In this document: piece by piece, positions 18,207 through 26,280 of the stretch | Layout: the number at the start of each line of letters is the position of its first letter | Numbering within the stretch: the first letter of the stretch is position 1 | Origin: Betaproteobacteria bacterium | GTDB taxonomy: Bacteria; Pseudomonadota; Gammaproteobacteria; Burkholderiales; Burkholderiaceae_A | Length of the DNA stretch: 64,000 bases | Assembly (NCBI GenBank): GCA_016868305.1 | Contig: VGHK01000001.1 | Span: forward strand, 1-64,000 | Direction: 5' to 3' | Position numbers and translations under genes: made by a program | Notes under the pieces: model-generated | Seen by the model: only the letters and a program-made list of their open reading frames with translations | Databases searched by the model: none | What the model was told of the DNA's origin: nothing

Positions 18207-18533
18207 TCAGCCCAAAAATTCCGGTGGGCGTTTTTGTACCCAGCCGATAAATTTGGCAACCTCTGGGTGGGTACGTAATGACTCCCAGCTATTGTACTGT
18301 CGGGCAAGTTCGCGGGGTTTGAGCGCCTGGTGAATCTTCAGGTGACAGACTTTATGTAGCCTAAACTTTTCTCTGCCCCCCTGTGACCGCGGAGTAAGGT
18401 GGTGTTCATCCACCGTGGGCCCGAGCACCATCAGCCTGTCGCACAAAGGGCAGCGCAGGTCTTCTTCGGGCAGAATCTCTGCGCCGGAGGCATCTTGGCC
18501 TTCTTTCCATCGGAGGGAACGTTTTGCAACCAT
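18207..18533 (-). CDS. Small HNH endonuclease-like protein
   Basis: A 108-residue protein with a zinc-ribbon HNH core: CPLC (C28, C31), DEHHLTPRSQGGRE (H44, H45), and KVCHLKIHQ (C63, H64, H68). The C-terminal segment (ELARQYNSWESLRTHPEVAKFIGWV) is typical of a widespread group of free-standing bacterial HNH proteins whose role is not established. The central asparagine usual in HNH motifs is not obvious. It is divergent from pnuC, with only 22 bases between the starts. No restriction-modification partner is present. Confidence 0.8.
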   Translation of the reverse strand: MVAKRSLRWKEGQDASGAEILPEEDLRCPLCDRLMVLGPTVDEHHLTPRSQGGREKFRLHKVCHLKIHQALKPRELARQYNSWESLRTHPEVAKFIGWVQKRPPEFLG

Positions 18534-18555
18534 CTTTAGATCATAGTCGCTTCGC

Positions 18556-19125
18556 GTGAACTTGCTGGAATGGCTTGCAGCCGGTCTGGGGCTTTCAGGC
18601 GTTTTGTTGGGTATTGCCCAAAAGAGCGCCGTATGGCCGCTATGGATTGCCTCGAGTGCGATCTATGTCTTTATTTATGGGCAGCTTGCCCTTTGGGGCC
18701 AGGTAGGCCTCATGCTGGTCTTCATCGGTCTTTCGTTGTGGGGGCTTGTGCAGTGGCGCAGCCAGACCACCCAGGCGCAGGCGCAGCCGGGCTGGCTGGG
18801 GCTGCCGCATTGGCGCACCTTATTACTGTTGGTCGCTGCCGCCTGGCTGCTTATGGGGGTTTTTCTCGGCCAGACCGAAAACCCGCATGCCTGGCTCGAT
18901 GCCTGGGTAACCACCGCAAGCCTCTTTGCTATGGGGCTCATGGCAAAGAGGCGTCTGGACTGCTGGCTTTTCTGGGGCGTTGCCAATGCCTCGGCAGTGG
19001 TCTTGTTCGTGCAGCAGGAACTCTGGGCAACCACTGTCCTGTATGCCGTGCAACTGTTTCTTTCCTGGCTGGGCTTTCAACGCTGGCGTGCGTCTGTATG
19101 GAACCCTGATGCCAACGGCTCCTGA
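18556..19125 (+). CDS. PnuC-family vitamin transporter, probably thiamine (PnuT-like)
   Basis: A 189-residue membrane protein with about seven hydrophobic segments and PnuC-type features: LLGIAQKSAVWPLWIASSAIY near the N-terminus and WFWG-type segments (CWLFWGVANASA) later. PnuC proteins let nicotinamide riboside, thiamine (PnuT) or riboflavin equilibrate across the inner membrane, with cytoplasmic phosphorylation trapping the substrate. The next gene encodes a NadR-like kinase and overlaps by 17 bases. A TPP riboswitch and a TonB receptor follow, which points to thiamine, but the kinase type also allows nicotinamide riboside. The start is GTG without a clear ribosome site. Confidence 0.82.
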   Translation: MNLLEWLAAGLGLSGVLLGIAQKSAVWPLWIASSAIYVFIYGQLALWGQVGLMLVFIGLSLWGLVQWRSQTTQAQAQPGWLGLPHWRTLLLLVAAAWLLMGVFLGQTENPHAWLDAWVTTASLFAMGLMAKRRLDCWLFWGVANASAVVLFVQQELWATTVLYAVQLFLSWLGFQRWRASVWNPDANGS

Positions 19126-19690
19126 TCCAGAGCCTGTCGTCCGCCCCGCCGTGTGCAGGGTTGCTGTCATTGGGGCGGAGTCGACTGGCAAGACGCGGCT
19201 CTGTAACGCCCTGGCACAGAGTCTTGATGGCGCGTCTTTCGAGGAACCCTTACGGCTGTGGGTCGCGCAGTATGGCCGCAGCCCCCAGGCAGACGAGCAG
19301 CGGGAAATACTGCAGCAGCAGAAGCAGGCCGAAGACCAGGCCCTCATGGCTGCCCTTCGTGCAGGCAAGCGATGGGTGTTCTGCGACTCTGCGCCTCTTG
19401 TTACCGCGGTCTATAGCCAGTTTTATTTTCAAGACCATTCGCTTGTGTCAGAGGCGGTCGCACACCATAGGCAGGCCTACGCGCACACACTGCTCTGCAG
19501 TAACGACCTGGGCTGGCAGCAAGACCCCGGAATGCGCGATGGCCCCCAGGCGCAGGCCCATGTGCAAAAACGCCTGATGCAGGTTCTCAGCGACCATGCA
19601 CTGCCCTACTTTTCAGTCAATGGCCAGGGGGAAATCCGGGCTCAGCTTGCAGTCCAGTTCCTTGCCGGGGTAGACTTCGAGCAACGCTAG
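19109..19690 (+). CDS. NadR-like ribosylnicotinamide-kinase-type ATPase
   Basis: A 193-residue P-loop protein with Walker A GAESTGKT (about residues 22-29) and a likely Walker B in WVFCDSAPLVTAVY. It resembles the C-terminal kinase domain of NadR. The NMN adenylyltransferase and DNA-binding domains of full NadR are absent. NadR kinases phosphorylate nicotinamide riboside delivered by PnuC, so the pnuC-nadR overlap fits substrate trapping. The adjacent TPP riboswitch raises the alternative that it phosphorylates thiamine or a thiamine precursor. The last bases of the gene form one strand of the riboswitch P1 stem. Confidence 0.78.
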   Translation: MPTAPDPEPVVRPAVCRVAVIGAESTGKTRLCNALAQSLDGASFEEPLRLWVAQYGRSPQADEQREILQQQKQAEDQALMAALRAGKRWVFCDSAPLVTAVYSQFYFQDHSLVSEAVAHHRQAYAHTLLCSNDLGWQQDPGMRDGPQAQAHVQKRLMQVLSDHALPYFSVNGQGEIRAQLAVQFLAGVDFEQR

Positions 19691-19799
19691 GGGTCCCGAC
19701 ACGTCAGGCCGGTTTTCTGGGTCTGATCTCTTGCAGCAAAAGAGCGGGTGAGACAAACCCTTTGAACCTGATCGAGTTAAGACTTGCGCAGGGAAGCGT
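19684..19799 (+). promoter_or_regulatory. TPP (thiamine pyrophosphate) riboswitch
   Basis: The conserved THI-element core is present: AGGGG after P1, TGAGA, ACCCTTTGAACCTGATC, and CAGGGAAGC closing the structure. P1 can form between ACGCT (19684-19688) and AGCGT (19795-19799). The aptamer therefore begins seven bases before the end of the upstream kinase gene and uses its stop codon region. It lies 95 bases before the TonB receptor start, which it should switch off when TPP is abundant. Confidence 0.92.
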
Positions 19800-19863
19800 C
19801 GAGAAGCCTTCCGTGCGGGGTATTTAAAGCCCAGCGGTTTTCACGGTAAAAAGTCTGCTCGCT

Positions 19864-19888
19864 GCCTCTCTGCTTTTTTAAAAGAGGC
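19864..19888 (+). promoter_or_regulatory. Hairpin occluding the TonB-receptor ribosome site
   Basis: GCCTCT (19864-19869) can pair with AGAGGC (19883-19888). The right arm contains the AGAGG ribosome-binding site of the receptor gene, which starts at 19895. The T run is in the loop, not after the stem, so this looks like a translational expression platform for the TPP riboswitch rather than a terminator. This is inferred from base pairing only. Confidence 0.55.
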
Positions 19889-19894
19889 CTCCCC

Positions 19895-22087
19895 ATGACA
19901 CCTGTTTCAAATCCCCGCAATACTGCAGTTTCTGCGCTTGCCTTAGCGGTACTCGCCAGTCTGGTACCGGGTGCTGCACATGCCCAGGCGGCTTCTGTTC
20001 TACCAGCCGTGGTGGTTACCGAAGCCCCAGAGTCTTCGCTTGCCCCGCGCGGTGTGTCACTGCCTGTGGCTGCAGACCAGATTCCCTGGCTGATGCAGAG
20101 TCTGTCGTCTTCGGTGATCACGCAGGAGCAGATCACACAGACGGGGGGCGGCCGTCTCACCGAGGCGCTGCGGTTTGATACCTCGGTGGATCCGAACTAC
20201 AGCCCTCTGGGCTACTACGAGAGTTTTCAGATACGGGGCTTTGCCGTGGATCCTGTGTTCGGCTTTCGGGTAAACGGTGTACCCGTAGTGGGTGAGGCAC
20301 CGATTTTTATGGGTAATAAGCGGCAGGTCGAGGTCTTGCGCGGCGCTGCCGGGGCTGGGACTGCCCCCGGCGCTGGGGGCGGGCTTGTGCATCTGGTTAC
20401 CAAACGTCCTGAGTCGATTCGCAGCCTGGAGACGGGGATACAGACGCGATCTTCTGCTGGGCTGGCCGCAGACATTGGTACCTTAGATGGTCAGGGCAAT
20501 GGCTGGCGGCTGAACCTGGCGGGAGACCGCCTCTGGCCCTATGCGAAGGGCGCCGATGGCGAGGCGGGCGCCCTGGCTTTGGCCTTTGATCAACGGCTTT
20601 CAGGGGGGGGCCGACTGGCCTTTGATGCGGAACTTGCGCGTCGCGAACAGATAACCCAGCCTGGTAGCCAGCTGCTTGGCGGCACCGCCCTACCCCCCCT
20701 GCGGCCAAAGACGGTGTTGGGTCTCTCAGGCTGGTCTGAGCCCGTGCGGTTTGACTCGGCCTTTGCCATGGCCCAGTGGGAGATGCCTCTGCAGAACGAC
20801 TGGATGGCCTCGGCACGCCTATCGGCCCATCAGGTAAAGACCGATGACTACAGCAGCTTTCCATGGGGAGTTCCCGGTGATGATTTTTTGGGAATCGCAA
20901 CTGACTCCTACTTCTCCCCGACCGCCGGCTTCGGATTTTATGATTATCGATCTATCAATGAGCAACGCAACACGCACGCCGTCAGTTTTGACCTGTTAGG
21001 CAGAGTTACATTGGGGTCAACTGCACATGCTATTCACGTTGGCGGAGAAGTTATTGAGCATCTATCGACAAAACCCGATTACCTTTATGCGTATGTAGGA
21101 GAGGGCAATGCAAATGCTTTGTCCTGGTCTGGGAGCCCAAGCGGTGAAGCTGGCAGAGATGTATTCCGTCGCGAGCTTCGCCAGTCTAGCCTTTACCTTA
21201 CGGATCGGGTGGCGTTGGGTATTGGGGCGCTCTCTCTGGGTCTGCGTTGGGTTCACATGAAGGATGGCTATCGGTCGAATTTCGATCCCGCGTTTTACAA
21301 CCCGATTGATTGGAGCAGTCGCTCAGACCACTGGCTCTTGCCCGCGATCACCTACAGCCTTCCCCTGCAGGGGCAGCAGCAGATCTGGGCCTCATATCGT
21401 CAAGACATAGAGGCTGGTGCCGTGGCGCCCCTGTCGTCTGCCAACAACGGCGCGGTGCTGCCTGCCCGTCGGCTGTACCTGCTTGAACTCGGTACCAAGG
21501 CCCTTTTTCGCCCGCAGCTAGAGGCCTCAGCCGTGGTTTTTCATAGCTGGCGGCCGCATAACTTTCGCAACGATGACCCGCTCGATCCGCTGGGGAACCC
21601 CGCAGGCCGTTACGAGCAGCGAGGCCGGGAATCGCGCACGGGCCTTGAACTCTCGGCGGCGGGCCGAATTGCGCCCGGTCTGCAGGCGCAAGTGTCTGCA
21701 AGCTATCTAGCGTCTGATACCTCGGGCCTTGATAATGCCGCCTTTGAGGGAAAGCAGGCCCTGAACACGCCAAGGCTTCGGCTGTCTGCGCTCCTGGACT
21801 ATCGACTGCCCCAGGTGTCAGGTCTTTCGGTCTGGGCGGGCGGCTTTTATGTCGGTCGGCGCCCCGCCAGTCGCGATAGCTCGGTTTTTGTGCCCGGCTA
21901 CACGCGGTTTGATCTGGGCCTGAACCTTGTGCACAAGGCGGCAGGGCAGCGTCAGACCTACCGGTTCAGTGTTGAAAATATTTTTAACAAATCATACTGG
22001 CGCGATGCCGCGGAATTTCTCGGCGATGCCTACCTTACGCCAGGTGCGCCGCGAATATTTAAGTTCAGCGCAACCACAAGCTTCTAA
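19895..22087 (+). CDS. TonB-dependent outer-membrane receptor, probably for thiamine or a precursor
   Basis: A 730-residue outer-membrane protein. A signal peptide ends near AAHAQA and is followed by a TonB-box-like PAVVVTEA. A plug domain spans about residues 50-170 (QTGGGRLTEALRFDTSVDPNYSPLGYYESFQIRGF is its middle), including VEVLRGAAG and the glycine-rich GAGGGLVHLVTKRP. A 22-strand beta-barrel ends in the aromatic FKFSATTSF. The best substrate evidence is the TPP riboswitch directly upstream; energy-dependent thiamine uptake through such receptors is known in other Gram-negatives. Bases of about 20,880-21,190 are markedly richer in A+T than the rest of the gene, suggesting exchange of a surface-loop segment. 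Confidence 0.88.
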   Translation: MTPVSNPRNTAVSALALAVLASLVPGAAHAQAASVLPAVVVTEAPESSLAPRGVSLPVAADQIPWLMQSLSSSVITQEQITQTGGGRLTEALRFDTSVDPNYSPLGYYESFQIRGFAVDPVFGFRVNGVPVVGEAPIFMGNKRQVEVLRGAAGAGTAPGAGGGLVHLVTKRPESIRSLETGIQTRSSAGLAADIGTLDGQGNGWRLNLAGDRLWPYAKGADGEAGALALAFDQRLSGGGRLAFDAELARREQITQPGSQLLGGTALPPLRPKTVLGLSGWSEPVRFDSAFAMAQWEMPLQNDWMASARLSAHQVKTDDYSSFPWGVPGDDFLGIATDSYFSPTAGFGFYDYRSINEQRNTHAVSFDLLGRVTLGSTAHAIHVGGEVIEHLSTKPDYLYAYVGEGNANALSWSGSPSGEAGRDVFRRELRQSSLYLTDRVALGIGALSLGLRWVHMKDGYRSNFDPAFYNPIDWSSRSDHWLLPAITYSLPLQGQQQIWASYRQDIEAGAVAPLSSANNGAVLPARRLYLLELGTKALFRPQLEASAVVFHSWRPHNFRNDDPLDPLGNPAGRYEQRGRESRTGLELSAAGRIAPGLQAQVSASYLASDTSGLDNAAFEGKQALNTPRLRLSALLDYRLPQVSGLSVWAGGFYVGRRPASRDSSVFVPGYTRFDLGLNLVHKAAGQRQTYRFSVENIFNKSYWRDAAEFLGDAYLTPGAPRIFKFSATTSF

Positions 22088-22094
22088 AAAGGTG

Positions 22095-22125
22095 CTAGCC
22101 TTCCGCAGTCTTTAAGGGAGGCTAG
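22095..22125 (+). promoter_or_regulatory. Hairpin over the MarR-gene ribosome site
   Basis: CTAGCCTTCC (22095-22104) pairs with GGGAGGCTAG (22116-22125) over ten base pairs, one of them G-T, with an 11-base loop. The GGGAGG ribosome site of the following GTG-started gene is inside the right arm. No T run follows, so it is not a standard terminator. It may limit translation of the regulator or protect the receptor mRNA end. Confidence 0.45.
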
Positions 22126-22127
22126 TC

Positions 22128-22607
22128 GTGAAAACACATGTGCCCGAACACGCCGTTCGGGTCTTAAAGCAGTTTAGGGTTATTTTTAGGGCGGTAAAAG
22201 AGCACTACCGCATGGTGGAACTGGCTACCGGGCTGTCTGGGTCCCATGTCTGGGCCCTGGTGATCATCGAAGAAAATCCAGGCATTCGGCCTGGCGCGCT
22301 CACCGATCGGCTGGCCATTCATCAGTCCACCGCAAGCAATATCGTGCGGCATCTGGTTTCTGAGGGCTATGTGCTTAGGGCCCGTTGCCCTGATGATGCC
22401 CGAGCCTTCGAACTCAGTGCAACGCCTAAGGCGCGCGAGCTACTGGCCAAGGTGCCGGAGCCCAAGATTGGCATTCTGGTGCAGGCCCTGGCAGATATGC
22501 CACAGGGTTCGGTAGCAGGCCTCGAAGGCTATCTGGATCATCTTATTGCCCGAATGGGCCAGTCGGGCGATGCTGAGGCCGGTCTTAAGCCCCTGGCCGA
22601 TCTCTAA
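22128..22607 (+). CDS. MarR-type winged-helix regulator
   Basis: A 159-residue transcriptional regulator. The winged helix-turn-helix is visible as IRPGALTDRLAIHQSTASNIV with the wing LRARCPDDARAFEL, flanked by helices typical of MarR dimers. The start is GTG at 22128 behind GGGAGG. It follows the TonB receptor by 40 bases on the same strand and may be co-transcribed with it. MarR proteins usually sense small aromatic ligands, but no ligand can be inferred. A bidirectional terminator follows. Confidence 0.85.
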   Translation: MKTHVPEHAVRVLKQFRVIFRAVKEHYRMVELATGLSGSHVWALVIIEENPGIRPGALTDRLAIHQSTASNIVRHLVSEGYVLRARCPDDARAFELSATPKARELLAKVPEPKIGILVQALADMPQGSVAGLEGYLDHLIARMGQSGDAEAGLKPLADL

Positions 22608-22670
22608 TTGCACACTGCCAAGACACTGACCTTGATCCGTTAAACCTTTCCGACGACAGTGCCAAAAAAA

Positions 22671-22694
22671 AGCCCGTAGATTTCTCTACGGGCT
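22671..22694. terminator. Bidirectional terminator between marR and the symporter operon
   Basis: AGCCCGTAGA pairs perfectly with TCTACGGGCT around the loop TTTC. An A run lies on the left and TTTT on the right, so it can end transcription from both convergent sides. Confidence 0.9.
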
Positions 22695-22748
22695 TTTGTC
22701 TAAAGAGGGCCTTACCTGTGTTCTGGCAAGGCCTACCCTGGAGCGATC

Positions 22749-24833
22749 TTAGGCCATATGCAGGTCGGGGTACCGAACCGAGGAGACCAGATCTTGTACT
22801 TCCCGCTTCGGTGCCGGCGTGATCAGCGACACGATCACGATGATGGCAAAGCCTAGTGGCATACCGAAGAGACCCGCAGAGATGGGCTGAATATCCCACC
22901 AGAGGTCGGGAGTGGTGGGCACGCTACGGGGAATACCGTAGAAGACCTCACGCAGCCAGACCTGGGTTAGGGTCATGTAGTAGAACGTGATGCCGGTGCC
23001 GGCAATCATTCCCAGCGAGGCAGCGATACCCGTGGTGCGCTTCCAGAAGATTCCCAGTACTAGGGCCGGGAAGAATCCGGCTGCCGCAAGCGAGAAGGCT
23101 GCAGCCACCAAGAACAGAATGTCTGCCGGGGCCTGCTGGGCAACCAGGGCTGCCAGAATGGCCACGATCAACAGCATGGTCTTGGAGATGGTTACGCGAC
23201 GGGACACCGGTGCATTGGGGTCGATCATCTTGTAGTACATGTCGTGCGACAAGGCATTGGCAATCGTGAGCAGTAACCCGTCAGCGGTTGACAGCGCCGC
23301 AGCCAGACCACCGGCGGCCACCATACCTGACACCACATACGGCAGACCGGCAATCTCAGGCGTTGCAAGCACCACGATGTCATTGCCCAGCACGATCTCG
23401 GCCAGTTGCACGATGCCGTCTTTGTTGACGTCTGTAATGGCCAGCAGCGATGCATCCACCGCGTTCCATCGGGCGACCCATTCAGGCAGCGCCGCGAACT
23501 GCGACCCCACGATGTCGTTGTACATCACAAACTTTACGAGCACGGCCAGAGCAGGTGCCGTGAAGTAGAGCAGGAAGATGAAGAACAACGACCAGGTAAC
23601 CGAGTTACGCGCCTCACGTACTGATGGGGTGGTGTAGAACCGCATCAGAATATGGGGCAGGGCAGCGGTACCTACCATCAGGCAGAGAATGAGCGCCAGG
23701 AAGTTTTTGCGCGCAATGTCTTTTGCCTGTTCGTCTTTACCTGGGAAGGCATCGGCATGGTTACGAGGAGCGTTTGCACGGGCCGCCAGACCACGTTCAC
23801 GATTGAGCCCAGCCGTGTAGGCGGCGACGTCTGCAGGGAACTTGGTAACAGCAGCCTCTGCGGCAGCAATGGCGGCGCCATCTGCCTTCGCAGCCTTCAG
23901 CTCGGTTACCTTAGCCTCGAGTGCTGCCTTGTCAGCCGCATATGCTGCAGGCGCATCTTTGAGCTTTTCGACAGCAGCAGCAGAGCGGTCTTTGAAGATC
24001 TTACGGACTTCTTGTTCGCCCGGATCTGCATTAATCTTCTTCTCAAGCTCGGTCACCTTTACCAATTGCTGACCGTAAATGAGCTGGGGTATTGGGAAGC
24101 CGGTTTGCTTCACCGAGAGCCAGACCACCGGGATCATGTAGGCAATGATCAGGATGATGTACTGGGCCACCTGCGTCCAGGTAACGGCACGCATGCCGCC
24201 TAAGAACGAGCAGACCAGAATGCCGCCAAGGCCCAGGAACACGCCAATCTCAAAGCTCACGCCGGTAAGACGGGTGGTAATGAGACCCACCCCATAGATC
24301 TGGGCAACCACATAGACGAACGAGCAGAGAATCGCTATGAGGACCCCAATGAAACGGGGAACAGATCCACCGTAACGCGCACCCAGGAAGTCTGGAATGG
24401 TGTACTGGCCAAACTTACGTAGGAACGGCGCCAAGAAGAGTGCTACCAGCACATAGCCGCCGGTCCAGCCCATGATAAAGGCAAGTCCGCTGTATCCACC
24501 CGCATACAGGCCACCGGCCATACCAATGAACGACGCGGCAGACATCCAGTCTGCGCCAGTTGCCATTCCATTAAAGACCGCGGGCACCCGTCGACCGGCC
24601 ACATAATAGTCATCCGCTACGTTGGTACGGCTAATGATGCCGATACCTGCGTAGAGGATAACGGTGGCTGCTAGGAAGACATAACCAATGCCCACCTTGG
24701 ACAGACCCATCTGCTCGGCGATGGCCAAAAGAATGCAGAACGCAAAGAAGCCACCGGTATAGAAACCGTAGACCTTTTTGAGTTGTGCGTTAAAGGCCTT
24801 CTGCGAGCTTCCTGCATCAAGTAATCCCGCCAT
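22749..24833 (-). CDS. Sodium:solute symporter (VC_2705/ActP-like) with EF-hand-like loop
   Basis: A 694-residue SSS-family permease with 13 or so membrane segments. The conserved core is clear: GMATGADWMSAASFIGMAGGLY, LGARYGG and STADGLLLTIANALSHD. Relatives with a DUF4212 partner transport acetate or other monocarboxylates, but the substrate is not proven. There are two oddities. An Ala/Lys-rich, probably coiled insertion of about 110 residues (DNA about 23,740-24,060) sits in a loop. A canonical EF-hand calcium loop, DVNKDGIVQLAE (23397-23432), sits in another. The gene starts two bases after the DUF4212 stop. Confidence 0.9.
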   Translation of the reverse strand: MAGLLDAGSSQKAFNAQLKKVYGFYTGGFFAFCILLAIAEQMGLSKVGIGYVFLAATVILYAGIGIISRTNVADDYYVAGRRVPAVFNGMATGADWMSAASFIGMAGGLYAGGYSGLAFIMGWTGGYVLVALFLAPFLRKFGQYTIPDFLGARYGGSVPRFIGVLIAILCSFVYVVAQIYGVGLITTRLTGVSFEIGVFLGLGGILVCSFLGGMRAVTWTQVAQYIILIIAYMIPVVWLSVKQTGFPIPQLIYGQQLVKVTELEKKINADPGEQEVRKIFKDRSAAAVEKLKDAPAAYAADKAALEAKVTELKAAKADGAAIAAAEAAVTKFPADVAAYTAGLNRERGLAARANAPRNHADAFPGKDEQAKDIARKNFLALILCLMVGTAALPHILMRFYTTPSVREARNSVTWSLFFIFLLYFTAPALAVLVKFVMYNDIVGSQFAALPEWVARWNAVDASLLAITDVNKDGIVQLAEIVLGNDIVVLATPEIAGLPYVVSGMVAAGGLAAALSTADGLLLTIANALSHDMYYKMIDPNAPVSRRVTISKTMLLIVAILAALVAQQAPADILFLVAAAFSLAAAGFFPALVLGIFWKRTTGIAASLGMIAGTGITFYYMTLTQVWLREVFYGIPRSVPTTPDLWWDIQPISAGLFGMPLGFAIIVIVSLITPAPKREVQDLVSSVRYPDLHMA

Positions 24834-24835
24834 GG

Positions 24836-25099
24836 TTAATCCTCCTCAGGCTCGGCTACGCCGAACTCTTCATCGATGCGGTTCATGGAGCGGGCGTAGT
24901 ACCAAATGATCAAAACATAAATGACCAAGGCACCCTGGGCGCCCACCCAGAAAGAAAAGGGCCAGCCAAAGAAGTTAAAGCTCAGCGCCTCGGCGTAATA
25001 CCCGATTACGTAGGTGACTACGAACCAGATCGCCAGGAGCCATGCGGTCTTCTTCAGCAACGCCCGCCAGTAGGCTAGGTGTCGTTCAGTGAGTTGCAT
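24836..25099 (-). CDS. DUF4212 small subunit of the symporter
   Basis: An 87-residue protein with two membrane segments and the DUF4212 pattern: WRALLKKTAWLLAIWFVVTY, FNFFGWPFSFWVGAQG and VYVLIIWYYARSMNRID-like elements. Proteins of this type are always found directly upstream of VC_2705-like symporters and are taken to be an accessory subunit. The spacing of two bases to the symporter gene supports coupled synthesis. The C-terminus is acidic (EEFGVAEPEED). Confidence 0.9.
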   Translation of the reverse strand: MQLTERHLAYWRALLKKTAWLLAIWFVVTYVIGYYAEALSFNFFGWPFSFWVGAQGALVIYVLIIWYYARSMNRIDEEFGVAEPEED

Positions 25100-25171
25100 T
25101 AAGTCCTCCAGTTAAAATTGTAAATTCCGGCTTATCCCGCCGTTTCGTCAGTCAATTCGTTAAGGCGCAGA

Positions 25172-25759
25172 TTACAAAAACGGATCCTTCACGCCAGCAT
25201 CAATACCGGTTTCTCGTTGCAGTTGTACCGCCAGCTTTGGCTCAAAACTACCCAGCTTGCGGGTGGTTTTACGGTAGGCTTTTTCGTCGCCCATTTTGAA
25301 CTGTAAGACAGCCAGGTGGTAAAAGCCATAGGGGCTCATTGGCTGCAGTTCCACGGTGCGCTGCAGCGCGGCGCGGGCCTCTTCGTTACGGCCAAGGGCC
25401 ATGAGTGACAGAGCCCTTCCATAATGCGCGCGATCGAGCGAGGGGTGAAACCGGATGGCCTTATCGAAGGCGTTCAGCGCCTCTTCGTGTTCGTCGCGCT
25501 TTTGAACCAGAAATCCAAGGTTAAACCAGGCCGCGGCCTGGGTATCATCAATAAGCAGACTGCGACGCAGGAGCGCCTCTGCCTCAGCGTTTTTATGGGC
25601 GAGTGCCAGATGGTTGGCAGCAGTAACCAGCAGACCTGCTTTTTCGGGCTGAAACCCATGGGCGCGCACCCAGAATTCGGCGGCGATTTCCTGACGGCCA
25701 AAGATTGCTGCCCAGATAGCGATTTGTTTGTTGTACCAGGCAGAAAGGGCGTTCATCAA
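25172..25759 (-). CDS. Tetratricopeptide-repeat protein
   Basis: A 195-residue protein with about four TPR units, for example AAAWFNLGFLVQKRDEHEEA, LDRAHYGRALSLMALGRNEEA and SPYGFYHLAVLQFKMGDEKA. The N-terminal segment has aromatic residues but no clear signal peptide. TPR proteins bind partner proteins; the partner is unknown. It lies 72 bases upstream of the DUF4212-symporter pair on the same strand, and a similar TPR gene is often seen in this neighbourhood in betaproteobacteria. Confidence 0.82.
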   Translation of the reverse strand: MMNALSAWYNKQIAIWAAIFGRQEIAAEFWVRAHGFQPEKAGLLVTAANHLALAHKNAEAEALLRRSLLIDDTQAAAWFNLGFLVQKRDEHEEALNAFDKAIRFHPSLDRAHYGRALSLMALGRNEEARAALQRTVELQPMSPYGFYHLAVLQFKMGDEKAYRKTTRKLGSFEPKLAVQLQRETGIDAGVKDPFL

Positions 25760-25785
25760 GATCTCTTTTTTTGGTCGGGACGGTG

Positions 25786-26052
25786 TTACTGACTCAAAGG
25801 CGGCAGTTCGGCAGTAATGAGCACGGCCTTGGTAATGACCAGACCGAACCAGAGCCAGAACAAGAGAAAAAAGCCAACAAATGGCACATGTTTATCCGAA
25901 ACCTGCCTTGGGGTGATGAAGCGTACCGCACTAAACACCGGCCGACTAAAGAAACGAAACATGAGGTAGACCGCATTGGTGTTGTGCCGGCCAAAGCTAA
26001 GCAGGTAGACAAGACCCTGCCCGAGCAACATGAGTCCGATAAATTCCGTCAT
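25786..26052 (-). CDS. Small membrane protein of unknown function
   Basis: An 88-residue protein with two strong hydrophobic segments (about residues 3-22 and 62-82) separated by a basic, phenylalanine-rich loop (FRFFSRPVFSAVRFITPRQV). I do not recognise the family. A TTG ten codons upstream is an alternative start; the ATG has AAGGG close before it. It precedes the TPR gene by 26 bases and probably begins the operon leading to the symporter. Confidence 0.6.
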   Translation of the reverse strand: MTEFIGLMLLGQGLVYLLSFGRHNTNAVYLMFRFFSRPVFSAVRFITPRQVSDKHVPFVGFFLLFWLWFGLVITKAVLITAELPPLSQ

Positions 26053-26280
26053 GCCCTTTAACACTGACACCAGACCAAGCAATAGTACACTCCCCCTAGC
26101 GATGAGGCCCCGTTACCAAACGTTTTACCTTCAACACCGAGCGCCTTACCCAAACGTATACTGATGAATTGAGAACCAACCTGAATCAATCTCAGGAATT
26201 TTTCTCAGGTTTTCTTATGAATAGCGAAGTTACTGTCCCTTCATCCAAAAGTCTAGCTATATTCACATAGAAGAATCCCT

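Noticed and set aside
17993-18307. A 104-residue minus-strand frame
   Set aside because: It overlaps the HNH gene and the micro-ORF in another frame and has no protein-like composition.
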